The notes under the pieces were generated by a model, which ran no database searches, was not told the DNA's origin, and saw only the letters and a program-made list of their open reading frames with translations. Below, piece by piece: positions 9,941 to 17,912 of a stretch of DNA of 64,000 nt (the first letter of the stretch is position 1; every line of letters begins with the position of its first letter). This DNA comes from an uncultured Pseudomonadota bacterium (GTDB lineage Bacteria; Pseudomonadota; Gammaproteobacteria; Steroidobacterales; Steroidobacteraceae). Location: positions 54,925-118,924 of the forward strand of contig CAIKZZ010000034.1 of NCBI GenBank assembly GCA_903832085.1, in the 5' to 3' direction. The translations under genes and the position numbers were made by a program.

Positions 9941-10960
9941 TCACAGATCCTTAGCCAACGCTTGCTGCTCCCGAAGCATCTTGGTCGGCAAAGCAACCAG
10001 GCTTTTATCGGTGAAATAACCATCCGAGCCACTCGCCTTGTCGCTCACAAACTCTCGCACAAAATCCCCAAGTCCCGGAACCTTACCGAGGTGGGCGTGC
10101 TTGATATAGATAAACAAGGGCCGAGAAATGGCATAAGTGCCTGCCGAAATAGACGCGACTGAGGCTGCCACATGGTCGATCGTCGCGGCCTCGATTTTGT
10201 CACGGTTTTGATCAAGATAGGAAAACGTGAAAATTCCGACGGCTGATTTATCATTCTTTAACTTACCCATGACCAGTGCATAGTCCTCTGTCACATCCAC
10301 CCACTGACCATCCTCGCGCACAGTGGCGCACAACTTCTTCGCGGCATCTGCTGCAAGCGCCTTGATTGCGGGCACCTTTTTACATGCCGGCATCATGACA
10401 AGTTCAACAAACTTATCGCGGGTACCGTGATTGCTGGCAGGTCCAAAAATAAAAATAGGGCGTTTCGGCAAAGAGGCATCCACATCGCTCCAGTTCCGAT
10501 ATGGATTCGCGACGAGCTGGCCATTGACCGGCACGGTCTTTGCGACTGCCCGGTACAACTGGTCCAAGGTCAGGTTAAACGCACTACCTTGCTTTGCTTG
10601 TGCGACCACAATCCCGTCAAAGCCGAACTTAATTTCATCAATATCGCGCACATCCTTCGCGAGGCAAGCGGCGCGCTCCGATGCGGTTATGGGTCGTGAC
10701 GCATCCATGATATCGGGTGTATCAAGACCAACTCCACCGCAAAACAGCTTAAACCCGTCACCAGTCCCATTTGACTCCGCCACCGGTATTTTATACTTAC
10801 CTGACTTACCGAAGTGCTCAGCAACCGTTGTGGCGAACGGGAAGACCGTCGAGGAACCGACGATCCTGATCGTCTCGCGCACTTGAGCAATCGCGCTGGA
10901 GCCCGCCATAACCACCAGCAGTAGCGCGCCGATGCTCACTAGATGTCGTTTCTTAAGCAT
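9941..10960 (-). CDS. pstS: Periplasmic phosphate-binding protein PstS
   Basis: PstS captures phosphate in the periplasm for the PstCAB permease. I start at MLKKRHLVSIGALLLVVMAG (10960), which gives a clean Sec signal peptide ending near SAIAQ; GAGG lies about 10 bases upstream. The mature protein begins with RIVGSSTVFPF, the conserved phosphate-binding N-terminus, and carries FCGGVGLDTPDIMDASR and ASNHGTRDKF ligand loops. It resembles the Pseudomonas-type long PstS. It is separated from pstCAB by phoU, dsbB and dapE, an unusual order. No convincing Pho box pointing at pstS was found, although one pointing the other way lies about 150 bases upstream. Confidence 0.94.
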   Translation of the reverse strand: MLKKRHLVSIGALLLVVMAGSSAIAQVRETIRIVGSSTVFPFATTVAEHFGKSGKYKIPVAESNGTGDGFKLFCGGVGLDTPDIMDASRPITASERAACLAKDVRDIDEIKFGFDGIVVAQAKQGSAFNLTLDQLYRAVAKTVPVNGQLVANPYRNWSDVDASLPKRPIFIFGPASNHGTRDKFVELVMMPACKKVPAIKALAADAAKKLCATVREDGQWVDVTEDYALVMGKLKNDKSAVGIFTFSYLDQNRDKIEAATIDHVAASVASISAGTYAISRPLFIYIKHAHLGKVPGLGDFVREFVSDKASGSDGYFTDKSLVALPTKMLREQQALAKDL

Positions 10961-11113
10961 GCAAGCAATACCTCGGGTAAAAGAAATCGAACGAATGCAA
11001 TGGAAACCTATTACACCGCAGAACCCGGCATAAGTTAAGCCCAGTGAGCGCCTAATTGACTGACCCACGCGAATGCGCGCTCCAACGGGGTCGCAGGCCT
11101 GATCACGAACATG

Positions 11114-11142
11114 ACGTCACCAAAACGTCATACGACTCTGAA
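11114..11142 (+). promoter_or_regulatory. Pho box upstream of the glycosyltransferase at 11180
   Basis: Half-sites ACGTCAC, ACGTCAT and CTCTGAA are separated by four-base spacers CAAA and ACGA, the same 7-4-7-4-7 layout seen in front of pstC and phoB. The third half-site is weak. The GTCA cores are oriented toward the glycosyltransferase. The box overlaps the upstream-most possible start codon (11111) of that gene, which argues for a later start. Confidence 0.6.
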
Positions 11143-11179
11143 ATACTCAAGCATAGTGTTTGTGACAGCAAAACTAAGC

Positions 11180-12310
11180 GTGAAGCCTCATCTGATTGAT
11201 GCCACCTTATTCTTTTCGCCCACAAGCGGTGGGGTCAGGCGCTATCTGCTTGCCAAACACGAGTGGCTTAACCAACACAGCAAGCTTCGGCACACCTTGT
11301 TCGTCCCAGGTCCGCATGACAGGGGCGGCAAAGGCGGCATCATCGAATTCGGCAGCCCATTGCTTAGAGCCGGCTATCGATGCCCCGTTCGTCTGCGCGC
11401 GTTGCGTCGCGCGCTTACGGAGCTGAGGCCCGGCCTGCTCGAAGCGGCGGACCCTTACCTCATGGGGTGGCAAGTTGCAGCGGTCGCACGCCGGCTGCAA
11501 GTGCCCTGCATCGCATTTTGCCACTCAGACATCATAGGACTCGCCGAACATCGCCTTGGGCAAGTTGGTGGCACCGTTGCCGCACGCTACTTACGGTCAT
11601 TGTACGGTCGATTTGACCTAGTGCTTGCGCCTAGCGCCTTGGTAGCCAACCGCCTCAGCGATGCGGGTATCGAGGATGTAGCCATTCAACCTCTGGGCGT
11701 TGATCCGAATATTTTTAGCCCCCTCCACCGCGATCCGCACTTACGCGCCCGACTCGGATTGTCACCGGACATACGCTTGCTGGTTTTTGCTGGTCGTTGC
11801 GCGCCAGAGAAAAATGTCAATGATCTTATTGTGATGACAAAATTATTAGGTAAGGGTTACCACTTACTGATCATTGGCTCAGCGCCCGACCCAGTGGCCA
11901 ACCAATATGTGACACGGCTAGGCTACCTAGGGAGCCCGGCCGCGCTTGCAGCCACCCTAAGCGCCTGCGACGCGCTCGTCCACGCCGGCCGCCAAGAAAC
12001 ATTCGGACTTGTGGCCCTAGAAGCAATGGCCTGCGGCCTACCAGTAATCGCCTACGCAGCAGGCGCCATGCCAGAACTGATTGATAGCACTGTGGGCGAA
12101 CTCGCGCCGCCCACTGGACCTTTGGCTCTTGCAGATGCAGTCCGTCGCGCTTTTGAGAAAGACACTGCCCACAGTGGCCGACTAGCCAGAGAGCGCGTTT
12201 TACAGCGCTACACTTGGGATATTACGCTGTCAAAACAGCTACATCACTACGCTCGTTTGTTGCACCAACCGCTGACGAAAACCACTCTCAACTTATTGCC
12301 TGCTACATAA
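11180..12310 (+). CDS. GT4-family glycosyltransferase, probable phosphate-regulated lipid or surface sugar transferase
   Basis: A GT-B fold glycosyltransferase. The N-terminal acceptor domain begins near IDATLFFSPTSGGVRRYL, and the C-terminal donor domain has the GRCAPEKN strand and the EX7E motif in ETFGLVALEAMACGLPVIAY. The frame is open to an ATG at 11111, but that start lies inside a Pho box. I therefore choose the GTG at 11180 (about 376 residues), although its Shine-Dalgarno is poor. Only five bases separate its stop from the DUF2334 deacetylase ATG, so the two form an operon transcribed away from pstS. A role in glycolipid synthesis under phosphate limitation is inferred from context. 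Confidence 0.8.
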   Translation: MKPHLIDATLFFSPTSGGVRRYLLAKHEWLNQHSKLRHTLFVPGPHDRGGKGGIIEFGSPLLRAGYRCPVRLRALRRALTELRPGLLEAADPYLMGWQVAAVARRLQVPCIAFCHSDIIGLAEHRLGQVGGTVAARYLRSLYGRFDLVLAPSALVANRLSDAGIEDVAIQPLGVDPNIFSPLHRDPHLRARLGLSPDIRLLVFAGRCAPEKNVNDLIVMTKLLGKGYHLLIIGSAPDPVANQYVTRLGYLGSPAALAATLSACDALVHAGRQETFGLVALEAMACGLPVIAYAAGAMPELIDSTVGELAPPTGPLALADAVRRAFEKDTAHSGRLARERVLQRYTWDITLSKQLHHYARLLHQPLTKTTLNLLPAT

Positions 12311-12315
12311 ATAGA

Positions 12316-13107
12316 ATGTTTTCGGTATCAGTACACGACGTGGCGCCCGCAACCTGGCCACGCTGCGAGACTCTCATGTCATTGCTCGATCGTTATAAGA
12401 TACCCGCGACCCTACTCATCGTGCCCGAATACCACGGCACATGCCGCGCCGATCGTGATCCTAACTTTGTACAAGCAATTCAGCGACGCGTTGCAAACGG
12501 CGATGAAGTGGCTCTGCATGGCTACAGTCATGTGGATACCGGCCCTGACTCATGGCTCCCGACCATGTTAATAAAACGCCGGCTTTACACAGCTCGAGAA
12601 GGTGAGTTTTCAAATCTAAGCGAAGCTCGCGCCCTTGATCTGATACATCGCGGTCTAGCCATTCTCAACCGCATGGACTTGAGCCCTACAGGGTTTATCG
12701 CTCCCGCTTGGCTACTGAGTAAAGGGGCATTACGCGCGGCCCACAGGTCTAGCCTCACCTATACATGCACGCGAGATAGGCTGATGATACTTAAGAACCG
12801 CGACGCCTTTATCGGGGCGAATAACAAATACAACAAAGAAATGACGCTGCATGCCCCAAGTCTCGTCTATTCAACACGTAGCGCCTGGCGCCGAACTCTA
12901 TCGTTATGCTGGAACAACGCCCGGCTCGTACGGCTGCAGCATTCGCCCCGTATACGCCTGGCCCTGCACCCCAACGACGCACTGCATTCGACGGTCATGG
13001 CACACTGGCAGCAGATTATTGAGACGTTACTAACTATGCGCCATCCCTGTCTAGAAACAGACTGGCTAAAGTCGCTTAATCGAAAAGACGCGCTAGACGC
13101 GCACTAA
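12316..13107 (+). CDS. DUF2334 polysaccharide-deacetylase-like protein
   Basis: About 263 residues with the NodB-like fold of the DUF2334 family: SVHDVAPATW at the N-terminus (Asp of the metal site), DEVALHGYSH about 60 residues on (the two metal-binding histidines), and GFIAPAWLLS. The substrate may be an N-acetylated sugar of a lipid or polysaccharide. The ATG at 12316 gives the conserved N-terminus; an open extension reaches back into the preceding gene. Its last 32 bases overlap the 3' end of the convergent glycosyltransferase gene. Both C-termini look authentic. Confidence 0.8.
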   Translation: MFSVSVHDVAPATWPRCETLMSLLDRYKIPATLLIVPEYHGTCRADRDPNFVQAIQRRVANGDEVALHGYSHVDTGPDSWLPTMLIKRRLYTAREGEFSNLSEARALDLIHRGLAILNRMDLSPTGFIAPAWLLSKGALRAAHRSSLTYTCTRDRLMILKNRDAFIGANNKYNKEMTLHAPSLVYSTRSAWRRTLSLCWNNARLVRLQHSPRIRLALHPNDALHSTVMAHWQQIIETLLTMRHPCLETDWLKSLNRKDALDAH

Positions 13108-14140
13108 AGCACCGCCTTGCCTGGCGCCGCTGCGCTACGGGATGCCGCAACTCAACAAGATTACCCAAAAACTGTCGTGTCGCATTTTCCCATCGATATT
13201 CCAATGCTTGCTGGCGCGCATGCTGCGGATCAAGCTTTAGGGCAGCCGAAACCGCCTCTGTTAAATCGTTACGCAAACAGCCACTAAAACCCTCGCGGAC
13301 GACGTCAATTGGTCCAATTACAGGATAGGCCGCCACAGGCAAGCCACTCGCCATGGCCTCGAGCATCACTAAGCCAAACGTATCCGTGCGGCTTGGAAAA
13401 ACAAAGCAGTCACCGCAACTCATAAGCTCAGCAAGCTCGCTACCGTACTTGTAACCAGTGAAAATCACCTCAGGGTAACGTCTGCGTAAATCCTGAAGCG
13501 CAGGCCCGGCCCCAATAACAATTTTTGTACCGCCTGTGCGAACGCGACAGAAATCCTCAACGCTTTTCTCAACGGCCACTCGGCCAACATAGACAAGAAC
13601 TGGCCCAGGATAGGCGTCACGTACGCCCAACCTTGGTTTAAATAATTCCGTGTCGACACCGCGACCCCAGTGCACTAAGTGGTTGAACCCGCGATTACGT
13701 AGATCATCACGGACCTGCTGCGTACCAACCATCGTACGCGTGGCGCGACCATGAAAACGCCTAAGGACAGCGTAAGAAAAGCGCGGCGGCACTGGAAAGC
13801 GGGCCTGCAGGTATTGCGGAAACTGCGTGTGATAGGACGTGGTAAAAGCAAAGTTTGCTCGGCACGCGGCATTACGCGCAGCCAACCCAAGCGGACCCTC
13901 AGTCGCTATATGCAGCGCGTCAGGCCGCTCGTCTTCTAACCACTGCGCGACGCGGCGCCCTTGGAAAAGCGCGAGACGAATCTCCGGGTACGTGGGACAG
14001 GGGATGCTTGGCAATCCCTCTGGAGTCATCAATGTCACGGCGTGCCCCAACGACGTCAAGCACTCAACAGTGCGCGACAGTGTGGTCACAACACCGTTAG
14101 TTTGTGGGTGCCATGCGTCGGTGACAATTGCGACCTTCAT
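13076..14140 (-). CDS. GT4 glycosyltransferase, Agt-like (diacylglycerol glycosyltransferase)
   Basis: A 354-residue GT-B enzyme beginning MKVAIVTDAWHPQTNGVV. The EGPLGLAARNA and FTTSYHTQFPQY segments are typical of the SqdX/Agt-like branch that glycosylates diacylglycerol. The C-terminal domain has YVGRVAVEKSVEDF and the donor motif RTDTFGLVMLEAMASGLPVAAY. It starts 12 bases after the PlcP-like gene. In alphaproteobacteria and marine bacteria this pairing (plcP-agt) replaces phospholipids with glycolipids when phosphate is scarce; the same job here is inferred from the pairing and from position downstream of phoBR. Confidence 0.78.
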   Translation of the reverse strand: MKVAIVTDAWHPQTNGVVTTLSRTVECLTSLGHAVTLMTPEGLPSIPCPTYPEIRLALFQGRRVAQWLEDERPDALHIATEGPLGLAARNAACRANFAFTTSYHTQFPQYLQARFPVPPRFSYAVLRRFHGRATRTMVGTQQVRDDLRNRGFNHLVHWGRGVDTELFKPRLGVRDAYPGPVLVYVGRVAVEKSVEDFCRVRTGGTKIVIGAGPALQDLRRRYPEVIFTGYKYGSELAELMSCGDCFVFPSRTDTFGLVMLEAMASGLPVAAYPVIGPIDVVREGFSGCLRNDLTEAVSAALKLDPQHARQQALEYRWENATRQFLGNLVELRHPVAQRRQARRCFSARLARLFD

Positions 14141-14152
14141 ACCCGGACGTGT

Positions 14153-14986
14153 TCAGGCCGCATAATCCAGCGCTGCAACGTCAGACTCGACTGCCTGCTC
14201 AATTACAGGTATTACTGCGTCGACCTGCCCTGTCCAATGCAAAATCGACAGTCGACCGTTTTGGTCTTCCACCAACGCTGAGCAATGTTCAACCCAGTCC
14301 CCATCGTTGCAGTAACGCACACCATCAACGGTACGTATACCTGGGTGGTGAATATGACCACAAATAATGCCATCAAGACCCACCCGCGCTGCTGCATGGG
14401 CTGCAGCCTGCTCGAATCGCTCCGTATAGAGCCGCGCGTCCGGCACTCGCTGCTTGATCCATGACGCTAGCGACCAGTAGCCGAAGCCCAGCCCACGGCG
14501 CACCGCATGGACTCGCCTCGCTGCAAAGAGAACCACGTCATAAAGCCTCTCGCCTACGTGTCGCAGCAACCCGCTAAACGCTACTGCCCCGTCAAACTCG
14601 TCACCATGGACGACCAGATACCGCTTACCGTCCGACGTCTCGTGTATGAAGTCGCGACGAATATCAATGCCGGCCACCTCAGCACCACACAGCTCACGAA
14701 ATCCCTCATCATGGTTACCCGGAACATAAATCACTTTGACGCCAGAGCGTGCCATCTGCAGTATTTTTCGTAGCACATCGTGATGCGCTACCGGCCAATA
14801 CACCGTCTTTTTTAGGCTCCATAAATCGACGATGTCACCCACGAGGACCAGCTGCTCTACCTGGATGTTGTTCAAAAAATCGAGCAGATAGTCGGCCTGA
14901 CAGCCTCTAAATCCAAGATGTACGTCGGAGATGAATGCGCAGCGCATGCGCAGGGCCGACTTACCTTGAGGATTCGCCACGCTCAT
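14153..14986 (-). CDS. plcP: Metallophosphoesterase, PlcP-like phospholipase C (UDP-2,3-diacylglucosamine diphosphatase family)
   Basis: About 277 residues of the LpxH/PlcP branch of calcineurin-like phosphoesterases: ISDVHLGFRG (first metal site), VGDIVDLW, PGNHDEGFREL, VVHGDEFDG and ICGHIHHPGI. The HGDEFD block and LGFRGCQADYLLDFL resemble PlcP rather than classical LpxH. PlcP releases diacylglycerol from phosphatidylglycerol or phosphatidylethanolamine for the glycosyltransferase encoded next to it. The ATG at 14986 is preceded by GGGGA. It follows phoR by 92 bases; that gap has only a poorly spaced TTGTCAC/CTGTCGG pair (15022-15038), so it probably relies on read-through from the phoB promoter. 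LpxH activity cannot be excluded from sequence alone. Confidence 0.75.
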   Translation of the reverse strand: MSVANPQGKSALRMRCAFISDVHLGFRGCQADYLLDFLNNIQVEQLVLVGDIVDLWSLKKTVYWPVAHHDVLRKILQMARSGVKVIYVPGNHDEGFRELCGAEVAGIDIRRDFIHETSDGKRYLVVHGDEFDGAVAFSGLLRHVGERLYDVVLFAARRVHAVRRGLGFGYWSLASWIKQRVPDARLYTERFEQAAAHAAARVGLDGIICGHIHHPGIRTVDGVRYCNDGDWVEHCSALVEDQNGRLSILHWTGQVDAVIPVIEQAVESDVAALDYAA

Positions 14987-15078
14987 ACTGTCCCCAGTTC
15001 TGACCATTTGGCATCACTGTGCCGACAGACCGTGACAAAATCGTGGCGAAACGGCGAAACTTTTTTGACTAGGCCGAG

Positions 15079-16389
15079 CTATTCGATATTAGGCACAAGG
15101 CGGCGCGGGGGGAAATGACAGGTGAACACACTACCAACGCCTTCCTCGCTCAGAATCTCTAAGGTTCCACCATGGCGCTGCACTGAGTGCTTAACGATAG
15201 CAAGACCAAGTCCCGAACCACCCGTTGCGCGGGCTCGACCTGGATCGACCCGATAAAAGCGCTCCGTTAAACGCGGCAAATGTTGCCGCGCGATCCCAGC
15301 ACCTGAGTCTTTAACCGAAAAATGAGCACCAAAATCATCTTTCCACCAACGAATGACGATACTGCCAGTCGCCGGCGTGTATTTCACTGCGTTTGTAATC
15401 AGATTAGAAAATATGGAATGAACTTCCTGCTCAGATCCCAATAACTGTACGTTTGCGTCAAGCAGCAACTGTATTTGGTGAGGGCGCTTGTCCAGCGACA
15501 ACACCTCACGGTGCAGGAATGAAAGCATCCCGCCAACATCGATCGGGGTCAGCGGCGCCTCACCCGTTGACGACTCGAGTCGCGACAGTTCAATCAACGC
15601 ATCGACCACAGCACGCATGCGTTGCGCTTGCCTGCGCATTTCCTCTAAAGGACCGTGCCAAGCAGGATCAATCTGCATGTCATCTGCGAGCGCATCAACA
15701 TAGCCGGTTACGACGGTTAATGGCGAGCGCAGCTCGTGCGAGGCGTTCGCAACGAAATCTTTGCGCATCGCCTCTAAGCGCACTTCGCGAGTTACATCCC
15801 GTACGAGTAAAAATTGTTGCCCGGCGCCATAGAGCACTATCTGTAGCGAAAGAAAAATATTCGGGTCTATAAATGATGGAATTACAATTGCCTGACCATA
15901 GTCAGCAGCAGATAAGTAGCGCGAAAAAGCCGGATCCCTCACCAAATTCTCTATGCGCTGCCCATAATCTAATTTGCGACGCAGCTGCAACAGCCGGGCA
16001 GCATTTACGTTAAACCACTGGATTCCGCGCTCAGGAGTCAACAGGACTACGCCATCGGGCATCGCTGTCGTCACGCGACGAAATTCGCGAAACAACTCCA
16101 AAATTCGGCGTTTATGGAATTGTTTTCGTCGATAGATACGCATCACCAGCGCAACAATATCGCCCCAAATTCCCTGAAAGTCTGGTGGATCTTCGGTACG
16201 CCGATTGCGTAACCATTGCTCTAGACGATGCAGCCGCCACAGCATAACAGCCAGATAAACGGCCAAGGCCGCGAGTACGGTAGCCACTAAAGCGTGTAAC
16301 AAAAACCCAATAACACAGGCCACAACGATAACGCCGCTGAGGCGTGCTATTGCGAAAGACCAACCACTGGTAATTGACCGCTGAGACAC
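15079..16389 (-). CDS. phoR: Phosphate regulon sensor histidine kinase PhoR
   Basis: 436 residues with two closely spaced N-terminal transmembrane helices (about 15-50) and almost no periplasmic loop, as in known PhoR. A PAS domain (about 100-200) follows, then the HisKA domain with phospho-acceptor His218 in NASHELRSPLT. The HATPase domain shows its N box (IFSNLITNAVKYTP), G1 box (VKDSGAGI) and G2 box (GGSGLGLAIVKH). It would phosphorylate PhoB when Pst/PhoU signals phosphate shortage. The gene starts 24 bases after phoB on the same strand. Confidence 0.95.
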   Translation of the reverse strand: MSQRSITSGWSFAIARLSGVIVVACVIGFLLHALVATVLAALAVYLAVMLWRLHRLEQWLRNRRTEDPPDFQGIWGDIVALVMRIYRRKQFHKRRILELFREFRRVTTAMPDGVVLLTPERGIQWFNVNAARLLQLRRKLDYGQRIENLVRDPAFSRYLSAADYGQAIVIPSFIDPNIFLSLQIVLYGAGQQFLLVRDVTREVRLEAMRKDFVANASHELRSPLTVVTGYVDALADDMQIDPAWHGPLEEMRRQAQRMRAVVDALIELSRLESSTGEAPLTPIDVGGMLSFLHREVLSLDKRPHQIQLLLDANVQLLGSEQEVHSIFSNLITNAVKYTPATGSIVIRWWKDDFGAHFSVKDSGAGIARQHLPRLTERFYRVDPGRARATGGSGLGLAIVKHSVQRHGGTLEILSEEGVGSVFTCHFPPRRLVPNIE

Positions 16390-16413
16390 TGACCCACACT
16401 CATAAAATGGCCG

Positions 16414-17109
16414 CTATACAGCGCGTAGCGAAAACCGATAGCCAGCACCACGCACTGTCTGGATCAGGCCATCGCAGTTAAAGGCCTCAAGCGCCTTACG
16501 CAGGCGCCTGATGTGAACGTCCACCGTCCGTTCCTCGACGTACACGTTACCGCCCCAGACCCGATCGAGCAATTGCGAACGGCTATAAACACGCTCTGCA
16601 TGGGTCATAAAGAACTCGAGTAGGCGATATTCCGTTGGGCCCAAAGGCACAGTGGCGCCTCCAGCCATCACGCGATGTCCGGCAGTATCGAGCACCAACC
16701 CCCCAGCCTCCAACGTTTCCCCGGGCACGCCAGCGGCCGCTCGGCGCAACACGGCATTAATCCGCGCCAGCAACTCGCGGGGCGAAAAGGGTTTCGTAAC
16801 ATAGTCATCTGCCCCGCCCTCGAGGCCGCTCACCTTATCTTGCTCTTCCGCTCGTGCGGTTAGCAGGATAATTGGCATCTCTGCAGTGTTTTTGTCCTTT
16901 TTCAGCAGCCGGGTCAGCTCAAGTCCGCTCACGTCCGGCAACATCCAGTCGACCAGCGCAAGATCGGGGCGATGATCGGCGATGAGACTACGGGCACTGC
17001 GGCTGTCTTCCGCCTCAAGAACGTTAAACCCTGCACGCTTCAACCCAAAAGAGATCATCTCGCGGATGGGCCGTTCGTCTTCGACAATCAAAATGGTGCG
17101 GGTATTCAT
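16414..17109 (-). CDS. phoB: Phosphate regulon response regulator PhoB
   Basis: 231 residues. The receiver domain has the acidic pocket (ED at 10-11), phosphorylated Asp54 in LVDWMLPD, and the conserved Thr and Lys in LLTARAEEQDK and DDYVTKPFSPREL. An OmpR/PhoB winged helix follows, with LGPTEYRLLEFFMTHAERVYSRS and VDVHIRRLRKAL, the DNA-recognition helix. A three-part Pho box lies about 38 bases upstream, so autoregulation is expected. It is the first gene of phoB-phoR-plcP-agt. Confidence 0.97.
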   Translation of the reverse strand: MNTRTILIVEDERPIREMISFGLKRAGFNVLEAEDSRSARSLIADHRPDLALVDWMLPDVSGLELTRLLKKDKNTAEMPIILLTARAEEQDKVSGLEGGADDYVTKPFSPRELLARINAVLRRAAAGVPGETLEAGGLVLDTAGHRVMAGGATVPLGPTEYRLLEFFMTHAERVYSRSQLLDRVWGGNVYVEERTVDVHIRRLRKALEAFNCDGLIQTVRGAGYRFSLRAV

Positions 17110-17147
17110 ACAGGAGTCACGCCGCTGGCTAATGTTGCTGCTATTTG

Positions 17148-17176
17148 ATCGCTAAATTATGACGGTTCCGTGACTA
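17148..17176 (-). promoter_or_regulatory. Pho box (three half-sites) upstream of phoB
   Basis: Reading toward phoB, the half-sites are TAGTCAC, CCGTCAT and TAGCGAT, with four-base spacers GGAA and AATT, again a 7-4-7-4-7 layout. The proximal edge is 38 bases from the phoB ATG, suitable for a PhoB-activated promoter. A further CTGTCAC-TAAA-TGGTCAT pair at 17197-17214 points the other way, into the tsaB 3' end. Confidence 0.7.
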
Positions 17177-17228
17177 TACCCGTCAATTATCGCCCTCTGT
17201 CACTAAATGGTCATAGACCATTACACCA

Positions 17229-17912
17229 TCATGGCTTCGCCGAGCGCATGGCCACATCATTGCGCAAGTACACAGGCTCAAGCCGCGCCGCCGTCACCGT
17301 ACGCCCAAAGTCCACCTCAACCACTGCCAAACGCGCCATGTCCGCCGCATGCGGCAGCATGTCCACGTCTATGTGCGCGGCCCGGGGGCGCACGCGCTCA
17401 CTCAGATGCGCATAGGCCCGAAACCCATGCCCAACAGCGAGCAGCTCATCACGTCCTGAGGGCAGCGGCACATCAGCCGGAGCGGCCAGTCCCTCGCCGA
17501 CGAGCTCAAAGCCGTTCTCGGTACGCGTCACCAGACCCCAGTACACCTCGCCCATGCGCGCATCCAAACACACGAGCGCCTGGCGAATCATCACGTGCTC
17601 ATCTAACGCCCGCACGCCCAGCGCATAAAGCTCGGAGATCGGCACGAGCGGTACTCCAGACCCTAAGCTCAGACCCTGAGCCGTGCTAACAGCAATGCGC
17701 ACTCCCGTGAATGCGCCCGGACCACGACCAACGGCAATCGCGTCGAGGTCCTTGAGCTCAAGTCCGCTACGCTGCAATATCTCATCCACCATCGGCAAAA
17801 CACGCTCCGCATGACCACGTCCGAGAACCTCAAAGATTTCATCGACGCGGTTATCAACCAGTAACGCAACACTACACGCTTCAGTCGCTGTATCAATACT
17901 TAAGATTTTCAT
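17229..17912 (-). CDS. tsaB: tRNA N6-threonylcarbamoyladenosine synthesis protein TsaB
   Basis: TsaB is the non-catalytic ASKHA-fold partner of TsaD in making t6A37 on tRNAs that read ANN codons. The 227-residue protein begins MKILSIDTATEACSVAL, the phosphate-1 motif, and contains the conserved HAERVLPMVDEIL and VGRGPGAFTGVRIAVSTAQG segments. Its start overlaps the end of the helicase gene upstream by 4 bases (ATGA), so they are translationally coupled; a DinG-family helicase next to tsaB is seen in other gammaproteobacteria. Confidence 0.94.
   Translation of the reverse strand: MKILSIDTATEACSVALLVDNRVDEIFEVLGRGHAERVLPMVDEILQRSGLELKDLDAIAVGRGPGAFTGVRIAVSTAQGLSLGSGVPLVPISELYALGVRALDEHVMIRQALVCLDARMGEVYWGLVTRTENGFELVGEGLAAPADVPLPSGRDELLAVGHGFRAYAHLSERVRPRAAHIDVDMLPHAADMARLAVVEVDFGRTVTAARLEPVYLRNDVAMRSAKP

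Noticed and set aside
15022..15038. TTGTCAC/CTGTCGG on the minus strand before plcP
   Set aside because: The spacing is 3 instead of 4, and no third half-site follows; too weak for a Pho box call.
15453..15872. 139-codon plus-strand frame in phoR
   Set aside because: Antisense shadow of a well-conserved histidine kinase.
17197..17214. CTGTCAC-TAAA-TGGTCAT, a good Pho-box-like pair on the plus strand
   Set aside because: It points into the 3' end of tsaB, with no gene downstream on that strand. Possibly extends PhoB binding at phoB, but not called as a site of its own.
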